Shown piece by piece: positions 46,078 to 53,229 of a stretch of DNA of 64,000 bases (position 1 is the first letter of the stretch; every line of letters begins with the position of its first letter). This stretch comes from Bacteroidota bacterium (GTDB lineage: Bacteria; Bacteroidota; Bacteroidia; Chitinophagales; LD1). A program made the position numbers and the translations under genes. The DNA lies in NCBI GenBank assembly GCA_016722375.1, contig JADKJG010000007.1, forward strand, positions 124,001-188,000, given 5' to 3'. The notes beneath the pieces are model-generated. The model had not been told where the DNA came from and searched no databases. It saw only the letters and a program-made list of their open reading frames with translations.

Positions 46078-46266
46078 CCCGCCTGAAACGGTCAGGCGGG
46101 GCTTCTTCCGATACTTGTTTATTATTATCGGGATCGGAACCTCAATGTCATCTGTTGATATATGAGGACGAAGCTGCGCGAAGGATGGAAGTGGAAATCC
46201 TTCCCGACGTTTCAGTCGGGAAGATTGGAACGGATAGCCTGACCCCTTGCGTTTCAGCATGGGGTC
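46078..46266. repeat. cluster of three hairpins with GAAAC/GTTTCA loops
   Basis: Three hairpins occur within 190 bp. At 46078-46100 CCCGCCTG pairs with CAGGCGGG around AAACGGT. At 46200-46223 CTTCCCGAC pairs with GTCGGGAAG around GTTTCA. At 46241-46266 GACCCCTTGC pairs with GCATGGGGTC (one mismatch) around GTTTCA. The stems are unrelated while the loop is shared. They lie past the 3' end of the enoyl-CoA hydratase gene. Confidence 0.75.
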
Positions 46267-46344
46267 GCGCCCAAATTTTTATTTTATGTTTTAGGAAGGA
46301 TCACGAAGGTTTCTCTTTTCGTACCCAGCGGTGTCGGTCGGCAT

Positions 46345-47163
46345 CTATCCTTTCCAGACCGGTTTGCGCTTTTCTTTGAAAGCCAGCAAACCTTCTTTGG
46401 CATCGTCGGTTCTTTGGGCTTCGCCGAACATTTGTTTCATGTAGGCATGAGCTTCTTCGGCGGGAACGCTCTTGAGGTTTTCAAAGGCTTCGAGACCAAG
46501 GCGGATGCCGGAAGGAGAATATTGCATCAGTTCATCGGCCAGGGCCTGCACCGCTGCATCTAATTTTTCTTGGCTCACCACCTTGCTCACCAGTCCGGCC
46601 TTTTCGGCTTCGGCGGCGGTGAATGTTTTGGCGCGCATGCAGGCATCGAGCACTTGGCGCGGCGGCATGATCTGCAACATACTTTGCATGACCTGAAAGG
46701 GATAAAGCCCGAGTTTCACTTCGGGCAGGCTGAAGATGGCATCGTCAACGGATATGACGTGGGTGCAGCCGCAGATAATCAGGAAGCCGCCGGCATAGAC
46801 CGGTGCATGTACTTTGGCAATGCAGGGTTTATGCAGGGCGTTGAATACATTGCCGATCACGATTTCGCCGTTCGCTTCGGGAACCGTAGAGGCGCTTTCT
46901 TGTTGCTCGCCCAACATGGCTTTGAGGTCGGCACCGGCGCAAAATATATTGCCCTTGGCGGCAATGACCACCACCCAGATTTGATGGTTGGTTCGAGCAT
47001 AGCTGAGCGCAAAGGCCAGCTCGCGCGTCATGATGTCGTTCAAGGCGTTTTTCTTTTCGGGCCGGTTGAGGGTGATGGTAAGGACGTGGTTTTTTTCTTC
47101 CATCAGAAGGTGAGCGAAGTGGTAACTCTTAATGTTTTGGACTTGTTCGGTAAGATAGAGCAT
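46345..47163 (-). CDS. enoyl-CoA hydratase/isomerase family protein
   Basis: A 272-residue crotonase-fold protein. The acyl-CoA oxyanion-hole segments are AKGNIFCAGADLKAM at about residues 69-83 and YAGGFLIICGCTHVI at about 122-136. FSLPEVKLGLYPFQVMQ follows, with the region where catalytic acids usually sit. It hydrates or otherwise acts on unsaturated acyl-CoA; exact specificity is not evident. It stands upstream of the hairpin cluster and 57 bp downstream of the co-directional SDR gene, so the two may form one transcript. Confidence 0.88.
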   Translation of the reverse strand: MLYLTEQVQNIKSYHFAHLLMEEKNHVLTITLNRPEKKNALNDIMTRELAFALSYARTNHQIWVVVIAAKGNIFCAGADLKAMLGEQQESASTVPEANGEIVIGNVFNALHKPCIAKVHAPVYAGGFLIICGCTHVISVDDAIFSLPEVKLGLYPFQVMQSMLQIMPPRQVLDACMRAKTFTAAEAEKAGLVSKVVSQEKLDAAVQALADELMQYSPSGIRLGLEAFENLKSVPAEEAHAYMKQMFGEAQRTDDAKEGLLAFKEKRKPVWKG

Positions 47164-47220
47164 AAATGGTTTTAGATTTTAGATAGATAATTACGATTTA
47201 TTTCTGTCAGCGGTCAACCG

Positions 47221-48000
47221 TCAACTATTTTTATCCCACACATAAACACTTCTTTGTGCTGTTGGATAAACAACGATGTTGGTGATATTGACATGCGGCG
47301 GCGAAGTGACCACAAAGTAAATGACTTCGGCCACATCCTCTGCTTGCAGCGGCTGATAGCCTTCATAGATTTTCTTTGCCTTTTCTTTATCACCGTGAAA
47401 ACGCACTTCGCTAAATTCTGTTTCTGCCGCTCCCGGATCCACCGAGCAGCAACGGATATTGGTGCCTACTAAATCGAGATTGATGCCTTCGTTCAATGCC
47501 TTGACCGCATATTTTGTGGCATTGTAAACGTTGCCTTCAGGATAGACAAGATGCCCCGCCACAGAGCCTATGTTGATGACGTGCCCTTCGTTGCGCTCTA
47601 CCATCATCGGCAGTATGGAGCGCGTGATGTAAAGCAGTCCTTTGATATTGGTGTCAATCATCTTTTCCCAATCGCTCACCAACCCTTCGTGAATTTTATT
47701 TTTTCCCGAAGCCAGTCCGGCGTTGTTGACGAGGATGTCGGGCACAATTTCGCGCGAGGCCAAATCATTGGCCATCTCGACACACTGGCTCATTTCGCGC
47801 ACATCAAAACGATAAGGCAACACTTGAATCTCGTATTTTTCTTTCAAGATGTTGCTGAAGATTTCCAACCGGTCACCTCTTCTGCCGGTAAGGATCAGGT
47901 TACAGCCTTCTTTGGCAAACAGTTCGGCAGTGGCTTTTCCAAAACCGGAAGTGGCCCCCGTGATGAGCGCCCATTTCCCTCTTATAGAATTTAGATACAT
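47221..48000 (-). CDS. SDR-family NADP oxidoreductase (YdfG-like)
   Basis: 259 residues. The Rossmann motif GATSGFGKATAELF and the cofactor residue pair TGRRGDRL (Arg, favouring NADPH) lie near the N-terminus. NNAGLASG at about 90, catalytic SVAGHLVYPEGNVYNATKYAV (Ser, Tyr, Lys) and the DPGAAETEF loop follow. It is closest to the YdfG / 3-hydroxy-acid dehydrogenase group. A perfect -7 promoter element ends only 4 bp before the ATG, so its mRNA may be leaderless. Confidence 0.9.
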   Translation of the reverse strand: MYLNSIRGKWALITGATSGFGKATAELFAKEGCNLILTGRRGDRLEIFSNILKEKYEIQVLPYRFDVREMSQCVEMANDLASREIVPDILVNNAGLASGKNKIHEGLVSDWEKMIDTNIKGLLYITRSILPMMVERNEGHVINIGSVAGHLVYPEGNVYNATKYAVKALNEGINLDLVGTNIRCCSVDPGAAETEFSEVRFHGDKEKAKKIYEGYQPLQAEDVAEVIYFVVTSPPHVNITNIVVYPTAQRSVYVWDKNS

Positions 48001-48004
48001 CGCC

Positions 48005-48012
48005 CAAATGTA
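48005..48012 (-). promoter_or_regulatory. -7 element TACATTTG very close to the SDR start
   Basis: CAAATGTA on plus. The expected transcript start, a few bases past the box, falls at or near the ATG (48000). Confidence 0.5.
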
Positions 48013-48056
48013 TCGGAAAGATGGAAACCGTGAAACAGAATTTGGTTAAGTCCAAT

Positions 48057-48091
48057 TACCGATACCATCGCTCGGAGCGATGGTATCGGTA
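48057..48091. repeat. perfect 16-bp hairpin, CCATCGCT core, different outer arms
   Basis: TACCGATACCATCGCT and AGCGATGGTATCGGTA flank cgg. The inner eight bases are identical to the hairpin at 15063-15097. The outer eight differ on both arms so that pairing is kept. It lies between divergent genes, 28 bp before mtgA. Confidence 0.85.
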
Positions 48092-48118
48092 GCCAGCTAA
48101 TTTTATTTTCGCCTGAAT

Positions 48119-48832
48119 ATGCTTCGCAAAGTTTGGTGCTTCATTTGGAAAGCCCTCTTGTACTTTTTAGTTTTTACAATAGCACTCGTTATTGTGTTTC
48201 GCTTTGTTCCGGTGCCGTTTACGTTCCTGATGTTGCAACGATGTGTAGAACAGAAGATGGATGGGAAAGAGATGAGGCTGGATAAAGACTGGACTTCCAT
48301 TGCCAAGATTTCCAACCATCTTCAACTGGCGGTGGTGGCCTCGGAAGACCAAAACTTTCTATTTCATTATGGTTTTGATTTGGATGCAATTGGAAAAGCC
48401 GTGAAGCACAACGAAAAGCAACAGAAAAGAAAACACCCGCGTATTCACGGCGCTTCTACTATTTCGCAGCAGTGCGCCAAGAATGTTTTTCTGTGGCAAG
48501 GGCGCAATTTCATCCGCAAAGGACTGGAAGTATATTTCACCGGTTTGATAGAACTTCTTTGGAGCAAAGAGCGCATCATGGAGGTGTACCTCAACGTGAT
48601 TGAAATGGGAGATGGAATCTATGGTGCCGAAGCAGCTTCAGAGTATTATTTTCATCGCCCCGCTGCCGAGTTGAATAGCGCGCAGGCAGCTTTGCTGGCG
48701 GTTTGTTTGCCCAATCCTCGAAAATTTAATCCCGCCCATCCTTCGGGTTATGTGTTGAAGCGTCAGATATTTATCCTAACGCAAATGAATCAGTTGGGCG
48801 GTCAGTTAGATTATAAGCAGAAAGAGGAGTGA
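48119..48832 (+). CDS. mtgA: monofunctional biosynthetic peptidoglycan transglycosylase
   Basis: 237 residues. One N-terminal membrane helix (LLYFLVFTIALVIVFRFV) is followed by a GT51 domain. The catalytic Glu is in VVASEDQNFLFHYGFD at about residues 78-93. GASTISQQCAKNVFLW and the second Glu motif KERIMEVYLNVIEMG follow, and YGAEAASEYYF completes the fold. It polymerises lipid II into glycan strands in the periplasm; no transpeptidase domain is present. A TATTTTCG -7-like box lies 7 bp before the ATG. Confidence 0.95.
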   Translation: MLRKVWCFIWKALLYFLVFTIALVIVFRFVPVPFTFLMLQRCVEQKMDGKEMRLDKDWTSIAKISNHLQLAVVASEDQNFLFHYGFDLDAIGKAVKHNEKQQKRKHPRIHGASTISQQCAKNVFLWQGRNFIRKGLEVYFTGLIELLWSKERIMEVYLNVIEMGDGIYGAEAASEYYFHRPAAELNSAQAALLAVCLPNPRKFNPAHPSGYVLKRQIFILTQMNQLGGQLDYKQKEE

Positions 48833-48901
48833 AACTTCCCTCTTCTTGGAAGAGAACTTAGGGTGAGTTGAAGATTTCTATTTTTAGCCCAAGCAGAAAA
48901 C

Positions 48902-50578
48902 ATGAATCAACTATTTCGGAAAAAAGATGTTGCCAAGGTATTACGCGATGCCGAAGCAGGTTTGAGCGACGCCGAAAGAACCGGCGGCTTGAACAAAACT
49001 TTAGGTGTTCGAGATTTGACCTCCTTTGGAATTGCGGCGATTGTCGGTGCCGGAATTTTCTCTACCATTGGCAAGGCCAGTTTTGACGGAGGGCCGGGCA
49101 TAATCTTTCTATTCATCTTCGTGGCTATTGCTTGCGGTTTTAGCGCTTTATGCTATGCCGAGTTCGCCAGCATGGTGCCGGTTAGCGGCAGTGCATATAC
49201 CTACTCCTACGTCGCCTTCGGCGAAATCATCGCTTGGATTATCGGCTGGGATTTGTTGATGGAATACGCCATCGGAAATATTGCAGTGGCGATTTCATGG
49301 AGTGATTATTTCACCACCTTGATGCAAGGATTCGGCTGGCATATTCCTGATTACCTGACCATGAATTACTCTTACGCCAAGGCTATGGGAAGCGAAGCCG
49401 CCATCGCCGCCTGGCAAACGGCACCAATCTTGGGCGGGATAAAAATTATCTGCGACCTGCCCGCCTTCATGATTACCGGACTCATCACTTACATTACTTA
49501 CATCGGCATCAAAGAGTCAAGGAACTCTGCCAACCTGATGGTGCTGCTCAAAATGGCTGTGGTGCTTTTTGTAATTATACTGGGTGCATTTTATGTGAAG
49601 GCGGAGAATTGGAACCCATTCATGCCGAACGGTGTTCGCGGAATTTTGCAGGGAACGGCAGCCGTTTTCTTTGCCTACATCGGTTTCGATGCCATTTCCA
49701 CCACCGCCGAAGAATGTAAAAATCCACAGCGCGATTTGCCGCGCAGTATGATTTATTCACTCATTATCTGTACGATAGTCTATGTGCTGGTAGCTTTGGT
49801 ACTGACCGGTATGGTCAGTTATAAAGAACTGAATGTAGGTGACCCGCTGGCTTTTGTTTTTCAGCGTTTGAATATGAATTGGATTGCCGGCGTGGTGGCC
49901 ATCAGTGCGGTGGTGGCTACGGCCAGTGTGCTGTTGGTGTTTCAAATTGGCCAGCCCAGAATCTGGATGAGCATGAGCCGCGATGGTTTGTTGCCAAAGA
50001 TATTTTCACGCATCCACCCAAAATTTAAAACCCCTTCTTTCTCAACCATCCTCACCGGACTGGTAGTGGGAATCCCCGCTCTTTTTCTCGACTTGGATTT
50101 TGTTATCCGTCTAACTTCCGTAGGAACGCTGTTTGCTTTTGTGCTGGTTTGCGGTGGCATCCTTCGCCTGCAACAAACCCCCGATGCGCCGCAAAGCAAA
50201 TTCAAGGTCCCTTATATCAATGCTAAATTTATCATGCCAATTATTTTTGCGGCAACACTTATCCTGCTTTGGATTTACAATCCAGAAGCCTATACTACGT
50301 TCTTTACTATGCAAACAAGTATAGCAGGAATGGTAGCGATTGAAATTGTTCTTCATAAAATAATCTTTGCGGCTTTCTTTATTTTGTTTGGAACCTTGAC
50401 TTTTTACTCCATCAAAAAGAACCTCTCGCTGATACCGGTACTCGGATTATTGTCCTGTAGCTATCTGCTTTGCGAATCAGGGGCTTCCAATTGGGGACGA
50501 TTTATTATTTGGCTGGGAGTGGGCATCGTGGTTTATTTTTTATATGGATACCGGAAGAGTAAACTTGCTGTGAATTGA
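48902..50578 (+). CDS. APC-family amino-acid permease
   Basis: A 558-residue transporter with about 12-14 helices. The TM1 glycine motif is GIAAIVGAGIFSTIG at about residues 42-56, followed by FSALCYAEFASMVPVSGSAY, the consensus of the cationic amino-acid transporter-like (CAT/YfnA) branch. FAYIGFDAISTTAEECKNPQ at about 260 is the TM6-7 family signature. It is expected to take up amino acids by proton symport. The stop overlaps the ATG of the NlpC/P60 gene (TGATG), so the two are translationally coupled. Confidence 0.9.
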   Translation: MNQLFRKKDVAKVLRDAEAGLSDAERTGGLNKTLGVRDLTSFGIAAIVGAGIFSTIGKASFDGGPGIIFLFIFVAIACGFSALCYAEFASMVPVSGSAYTYSYVAFGEIIAWIIGWDLLMEYAIGNIAVAISWSDYFTTLMQGFGWHIPDYLTMNYSYAKAMGSEAAIAAWQTAPILGGIKIICDLPAFMITGLITYITYIGIKESRNSANLMVLLKMAVVLFVIILGAFYVKAENWNPFMPNGVRGILQGTAAVFFAYIGFDAISTTAEECKNPQRDLPRSMIYSLIICTIVYVLVALVLTGMVSYKELNVGDPLAFVFQRLNMNWIAGVVAISAVVATASVLLVFQIGQPRIWMSMSRDGLLPKIFSRIHPKFKTPSFSTILTGLVVGIPALFLDLDFVIRLTSVGTLFAFVLVCGGILRLQQTPDAPQSKFKVPYINAKFIMPIIFAATLILLWIYNPEAYTTFFTMQTSIAGMVAIEIVLHKIIFAAFFILFGTLTFYSIKKNLSLIPVLGLLSCSYLLCESGASNWGRFIIWLGVGIVVYFLYGYRKSKLAVN

Positions 50579-51144
50579 TGAGAAAGATTCTTGCGTATAA
50601 AGTTTTGAGTTTATTAAGCATCGCTCTGTTGCTGTTTGGCTCCTTGTATGCACAGACAGATTCTCAAACCGAAACCTCCAACTCAAAACTTCAAACCTTT
50701 CCTCCTGATATAGATTCGCTCAAACTCGATTCTTTTTTCACCAAGAAAAACATCAATTACCGAAATAGTCCAAATCAGGAATTATATTTTGAAGTGTTTC
50801 GCTGGTATAACACCTGCTACCGCTACGGAGGCAATTCAGAAAAGGGGATTGACTGCTCGCATTTTGTGAATATGCTCTACGAAAAAATTTATGGCAAGAA
50901 ACTTCAATCCAGTTCTTCCTCCATCTATACACAATGCGAACCCCTGAAGGCCGGAATCCGTCATGCGGAAGAGGGTGATCTGCTTTTCTTCAAAATCCGC
51001 AAGAAGAGTATCTCTCACATTGCGCTCTATCTTCAAAATGGAAAGTTTGCACATGCCTCCACCAAAGTGGGAGTGATTATCAGCGACATGGACGAGCCAT
51101 ACTACAAGAAGCACTTTTATAAAGCGGGGAAAATAGGAGACTAG
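50578..51144 (+). CDS. NlpC/P60-family cell-wall hydrolase
   Basis: 188 residues from ATG 50578, which shares one base with the permease stop. Signal peptide MRKILAYKVLSLLSIALLLF ends near LYAQ. The papain-like domain has catalytic Cys in GNSEKGIDCSHFV, then GDLLFFKIRKKSISHIALYL with the catalytic His. FAHASTKVGV completes it. It cleaves peptidoglycan peptides, probably the gamma-D-Glu-diaminoacid bond. A small hairpin (CTCGGCA / TGCCGAG, 51176-51195) follows 31 bp downstream. Confidence 0.9.
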   Translation: MRKILAYKVLSLLSIALLLFGSLYAQTDSQTETSNSKLQTFPPDIDSLKLDSFFTKKNINYRNSPNQELYFEVFRWYNTCYRYGGNSEKGIDCSHFVNMLYEKIYGKKLQSSSSSIYTQCEPLKAGIRHAEEGDLLFFKIRKKSISHIALYLQNGKFAHASTKVGVIISDMDEPYYKKHFYKAGKIGD

Positions 51145-51324
51145 GGCGATTCCATCCTCACATCACTCGGCAAGACTATGCCGAGCATGCACTTCATATA
51201 AGTAGAGATAAAGAAGAAATTGATTCCGCTTCGCGGGAAACTCCTCCAATCAGGCTTGCTTATCCTCAAACCAAGTTTGGTTTATGCTAAACCGGGCACA
51301 AACCGAGGCTGATGTGTCACATTT

Positions 51325-51620
51325 ATATATGAATGTGGCACGTTTGACCTTGAATGCGCCACGTTTAATATGAAATGTGCCACGTTTTCCCCGAATGTGC
51401 CACGTTTGGTATGGAATGCGCCACGTTTACCCTCAAACGCGCTACGTTTTACTCCAAGTGTACCACGTTTGACATGAAATGCGCCACGTTCTACTCCAAA
51501 CGTGCCACGTTTGGTATGAAATGCGCCACATTCTACCCTAAACGTGCCACGTTTGATATGAAATGCGCCACGTTTCACCCTAAACGTGCCGCGTTTGGTA
51601 TGAAACGTGCTACATCTGCC
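51325..51620. repeat. tandem array D, 14 units of 21 bp with 42-bp higher order
   Basis: The shared 'CCACGTTT' core recurs at 51339, 51360, 51381, 51401, 51422, 51443, 51464, 51485, 51506, 51527, 51548, 51569, 51590 and 51611. All steps are 21 bp except one of 20. From 51480 on, two unit types alternate (tatgaaatgcgccacgtt and ccctaaacgtgccacgtt), so the true period becomes 42. The second type contains the palindrome AAACGTG c CACGTTT. It lies between plus-strand genes. Open frames across it read heptads but lack a supported start. Confidence 0.92.
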
Positions 51621-51810
51621 TTATCTAAGAGTTGCTTGTGTCCATAAATCTTCAAAACCTAGTTCCTCAGAGGCAGTTATCTTGGCTAAAGCCATTTCTT
51701 AGTCGGCTTTTGCTCCCCCCACTAAAGCCTACCGTGTGGACACAACTTTAAATGGCAACATGTTCCAAAACCATTCTATTGTTTGCACTTTTAACGATCA
51801 TAGGATAAAA
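51621..51810. other. intergenic stretch after array D, no gene supported
   Basis: It contains a GGCTAAAGCC palindrome near 51683 and its partner words (actaaagcc) at about 51722, like the element near 45559. No open frame here has support. Confidence 0.4.
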
Positions 51811-51934
51811 AATACAGTTTAACGCAAAGAACGCAAAGTGAACAGCCGCGCAAAGAGCGCAAAAGGCATAGTCAACGACTGAATCCTTTGCGCTCTTTGC
51901 GTTAGCCTTTGTGTTCTTTGCGTTAAATTGTATT
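51811..51934. repeat. long hairpin of the CGCAAAGAACGC family, copy 1
   Basis: About 55-bp arms. AATACAGTTTAACGCAAAGA at the left end matches the reverse complement of the right end (CGTTAAATTGTATT) with few mismatches, and an inner CGCAAAGAGCGCAAA stem is continuous with it. A second, diverged copy lies at 63217-63326. Confidence 0.82.
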
Positions 51935-52102
51935 CGGTTTTTAGGATTTTTCGCCATAATAACGAGTCTATCAATAAAAATATCCATCCTAAATACTTGT
52001 GTCCAAACGGTAGCTCCAAAGGCGGGGAAAAGTGGAATATACCTATACTGAGTAGGGTCGGGGTGCCGCTCAAATGGTTTTTACCTATCCCCCGCCGTTT
52101 TC

Positions 52103-52110
52103 TACATTTG
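52103..52110 (+). promoter_or_regulatory. -7 promoter element TACATTTG before the YqeY gene
   Basis: An exact TAnnTTTG ending 18 bp before ATG 52129, supporting that start over the longer upstream frame. Confidence 0.58.
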
Positions 52111-52128
52111 CGCCAAATATTTTTACCC

Positions 52129-52578
52129 ATGAGTTTAGAAGAAACAATCACTACAGACTTAAAGACCGCCATGATGGCGAGAGACGAAGCAACGGTGCGC
52201 GGTTTGCGCGCCATCAAGAGCGCTATCATCGTGGCCAAAACCGAGAAAGGTGCCGGAGGCGTGGTGGCAGCTGAAAAAGAGGTGCAGATTTTGCAAAAGA
52301 TGGTGAAGCAACGCCGCGACTCTATTGCCGAGTTTGAAAAAGCAGGCCGGCAAGATTTGATTGTGATAGAACAACAAGAAATGGCGGTGATTGAAAAATA
52401 TCTTCCCGCCATGATGAGCGAAGACGAGGTGCGCGAAGTAGTAAAAAAGGCCATCACCGAAACGGGGGCGACCAGTCAAAAAGAAATGGGCAAGGTGATG
52501 GGTATGGTGACCAAACAGTTAGCCGGCAAGGCCGATAATCAAATGATTTCGCAGTTGGTGAAAACTCTATTGACCTAA
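52129..52578 (+). CDS. GatB/YqeY-domain protein
   Basis: 149 residues from ATG 52129 (MSLEETITTDLKTAMMARDE); the open frame extends 67 codons further upstream through promoter-like and repeat DNA, which I discount. It is helical. The YqeY pattern is clear: a first helix pair with AIKSAI, then KMVKQRRDSIAEFEKAGRQD at about residues 58-77. EQQEMAVIEKYLPAMMSEDE and the C-terminal GKVMGMVTKQLAGKAD resemble the tRNA-binding tail of GatB. The function of stand-alone YqeY is unsettled. CvpA follows 56 bp later. Confidence 0.92.
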   Translation: MSLEETITTDLKTAMMARDEATVRGLRAIKSAIIVAKTEKGAGGVVAAEKEVQILQKMVKQRRDSIAEFEKAGRQDLIVIEQQEMAVIEKYLPAMMSEDEVREVVKKAITETGATSQKEMGKVMGMVTKQLAGKADNQMISQLVKTLLT

Positions 52579-52634
52579 AAGATTCTACAAAATTACCCCT
52601 TGATAATTGCTCATAGTAAACCGCTGTTTGTAAA

Positions 52635-53147
52635 TTGATCTTCGATATTCTATTCCTGATTTTTGTGGCGCTGGGGTTCTGGCAGGGATATAAAAATGGA
52701 ATTATCTATTCCGTCTTTTCTATTCTTGGTTGGTTTCTGGGTATTGTAGCCGCCTTGAAGTTTTCTTACAAGGTGGTGCTGTTGTTGCACGGCTATGCGC
52801 AGCTCAGTCCCAAGGTCTTGGCCATTTTATCTTTCGTATTGGTTTTGTTGGCGGTTTTGTTGTTGATGAAAGCGATTGCCTGGGGCTTAGAACAAATACT
52901 GAAATCGGCAGATGCCAATTTGCCGAACAAGGTGATTGGAGGAGTGCTTCACTCGCTGATTGGGCTTTATGTGTTGTGTGTTTTTATCTGGTTCTTGAAC
53001 CGGTTAGATGTTTTCCCGACTTCGCAAAAACAAAATTCTCATGTCTATCCTTATATCTCTAACCTAGCACCAAAGGTGGTGGAATATTCCGGCCAGATAG
53101 TGCCTATGTTTCGCAATACTTTTCAGGAGTTTGATAATTTGTTTTAG
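52635..53147 (+). CDS. CvpA-family membrane protein
   Basis: 170 residues, TTG start. It has four hydrophobic helices. The opening IFDILFLIFVALGFWQGYKN is typical of CvpA (a D at position 3 and the GxxxG helix). The rest follows with VLAILSFVLVLLAVLLLMKA and IGGVLHSLIGLYVLCVFIWF. Homologues are linked to colicin V export and biofilm or septation in other phyla; the role here is not known. It ends at a strong two-way terminator. Confidence 0.85.
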   Translation: MIFDILFLIFVALGFWQGYKNGIIYSVFSILGWFLGIVAALKFSYKVVLLLHGYAQLSPKVLAILSFVLVLLAVLLLMKAIAWGLEQILKSADANLPNKVIGGVLHSLIGLYVLCVFIWFLNRLDVFPTSQKQNSHVYPYISNLAPKVVEYSGQIVPMFRNTFQEFDNLF

Positions 53148-53174
53148 AAGTTCAAACGAATTCAGCCTTCCTTA

Positions 53175-53221
53175 AATCAGAAAGGGGTGATTGCCGAAGC
53201 GACCACCCCTTTCTGATTTTA
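53175..53221. terminator. bidirectional terminator between cvpA-like gene and metK
   Basis: AATCAGAAAGGGGTG pairs perfectly with CACCCCTTTCTGATT around a 14-nt loop, with a T run at the right. It stands between two convergent stops. Confidence 0.93.
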
Positions 53222-53229
53222 TAAAGTAA

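Noticed and set aside
46011..46379. 122-residue plus-strand frame
   Set aside because: Runs through the GTTTCA hairpin cluster and into the antisense of the enoyl-CoA hydratase gene.
8110..51620. Possible CRISPR arrays
   Set aside because: Units are contiguous with no unique spacers, and no cas genes lie nearby.
51282..51647. Open frames on both strands across array D
   Set aside because: Both depend on the repeat; a 20-bp step breaks the reading frame and neither has a supported start.
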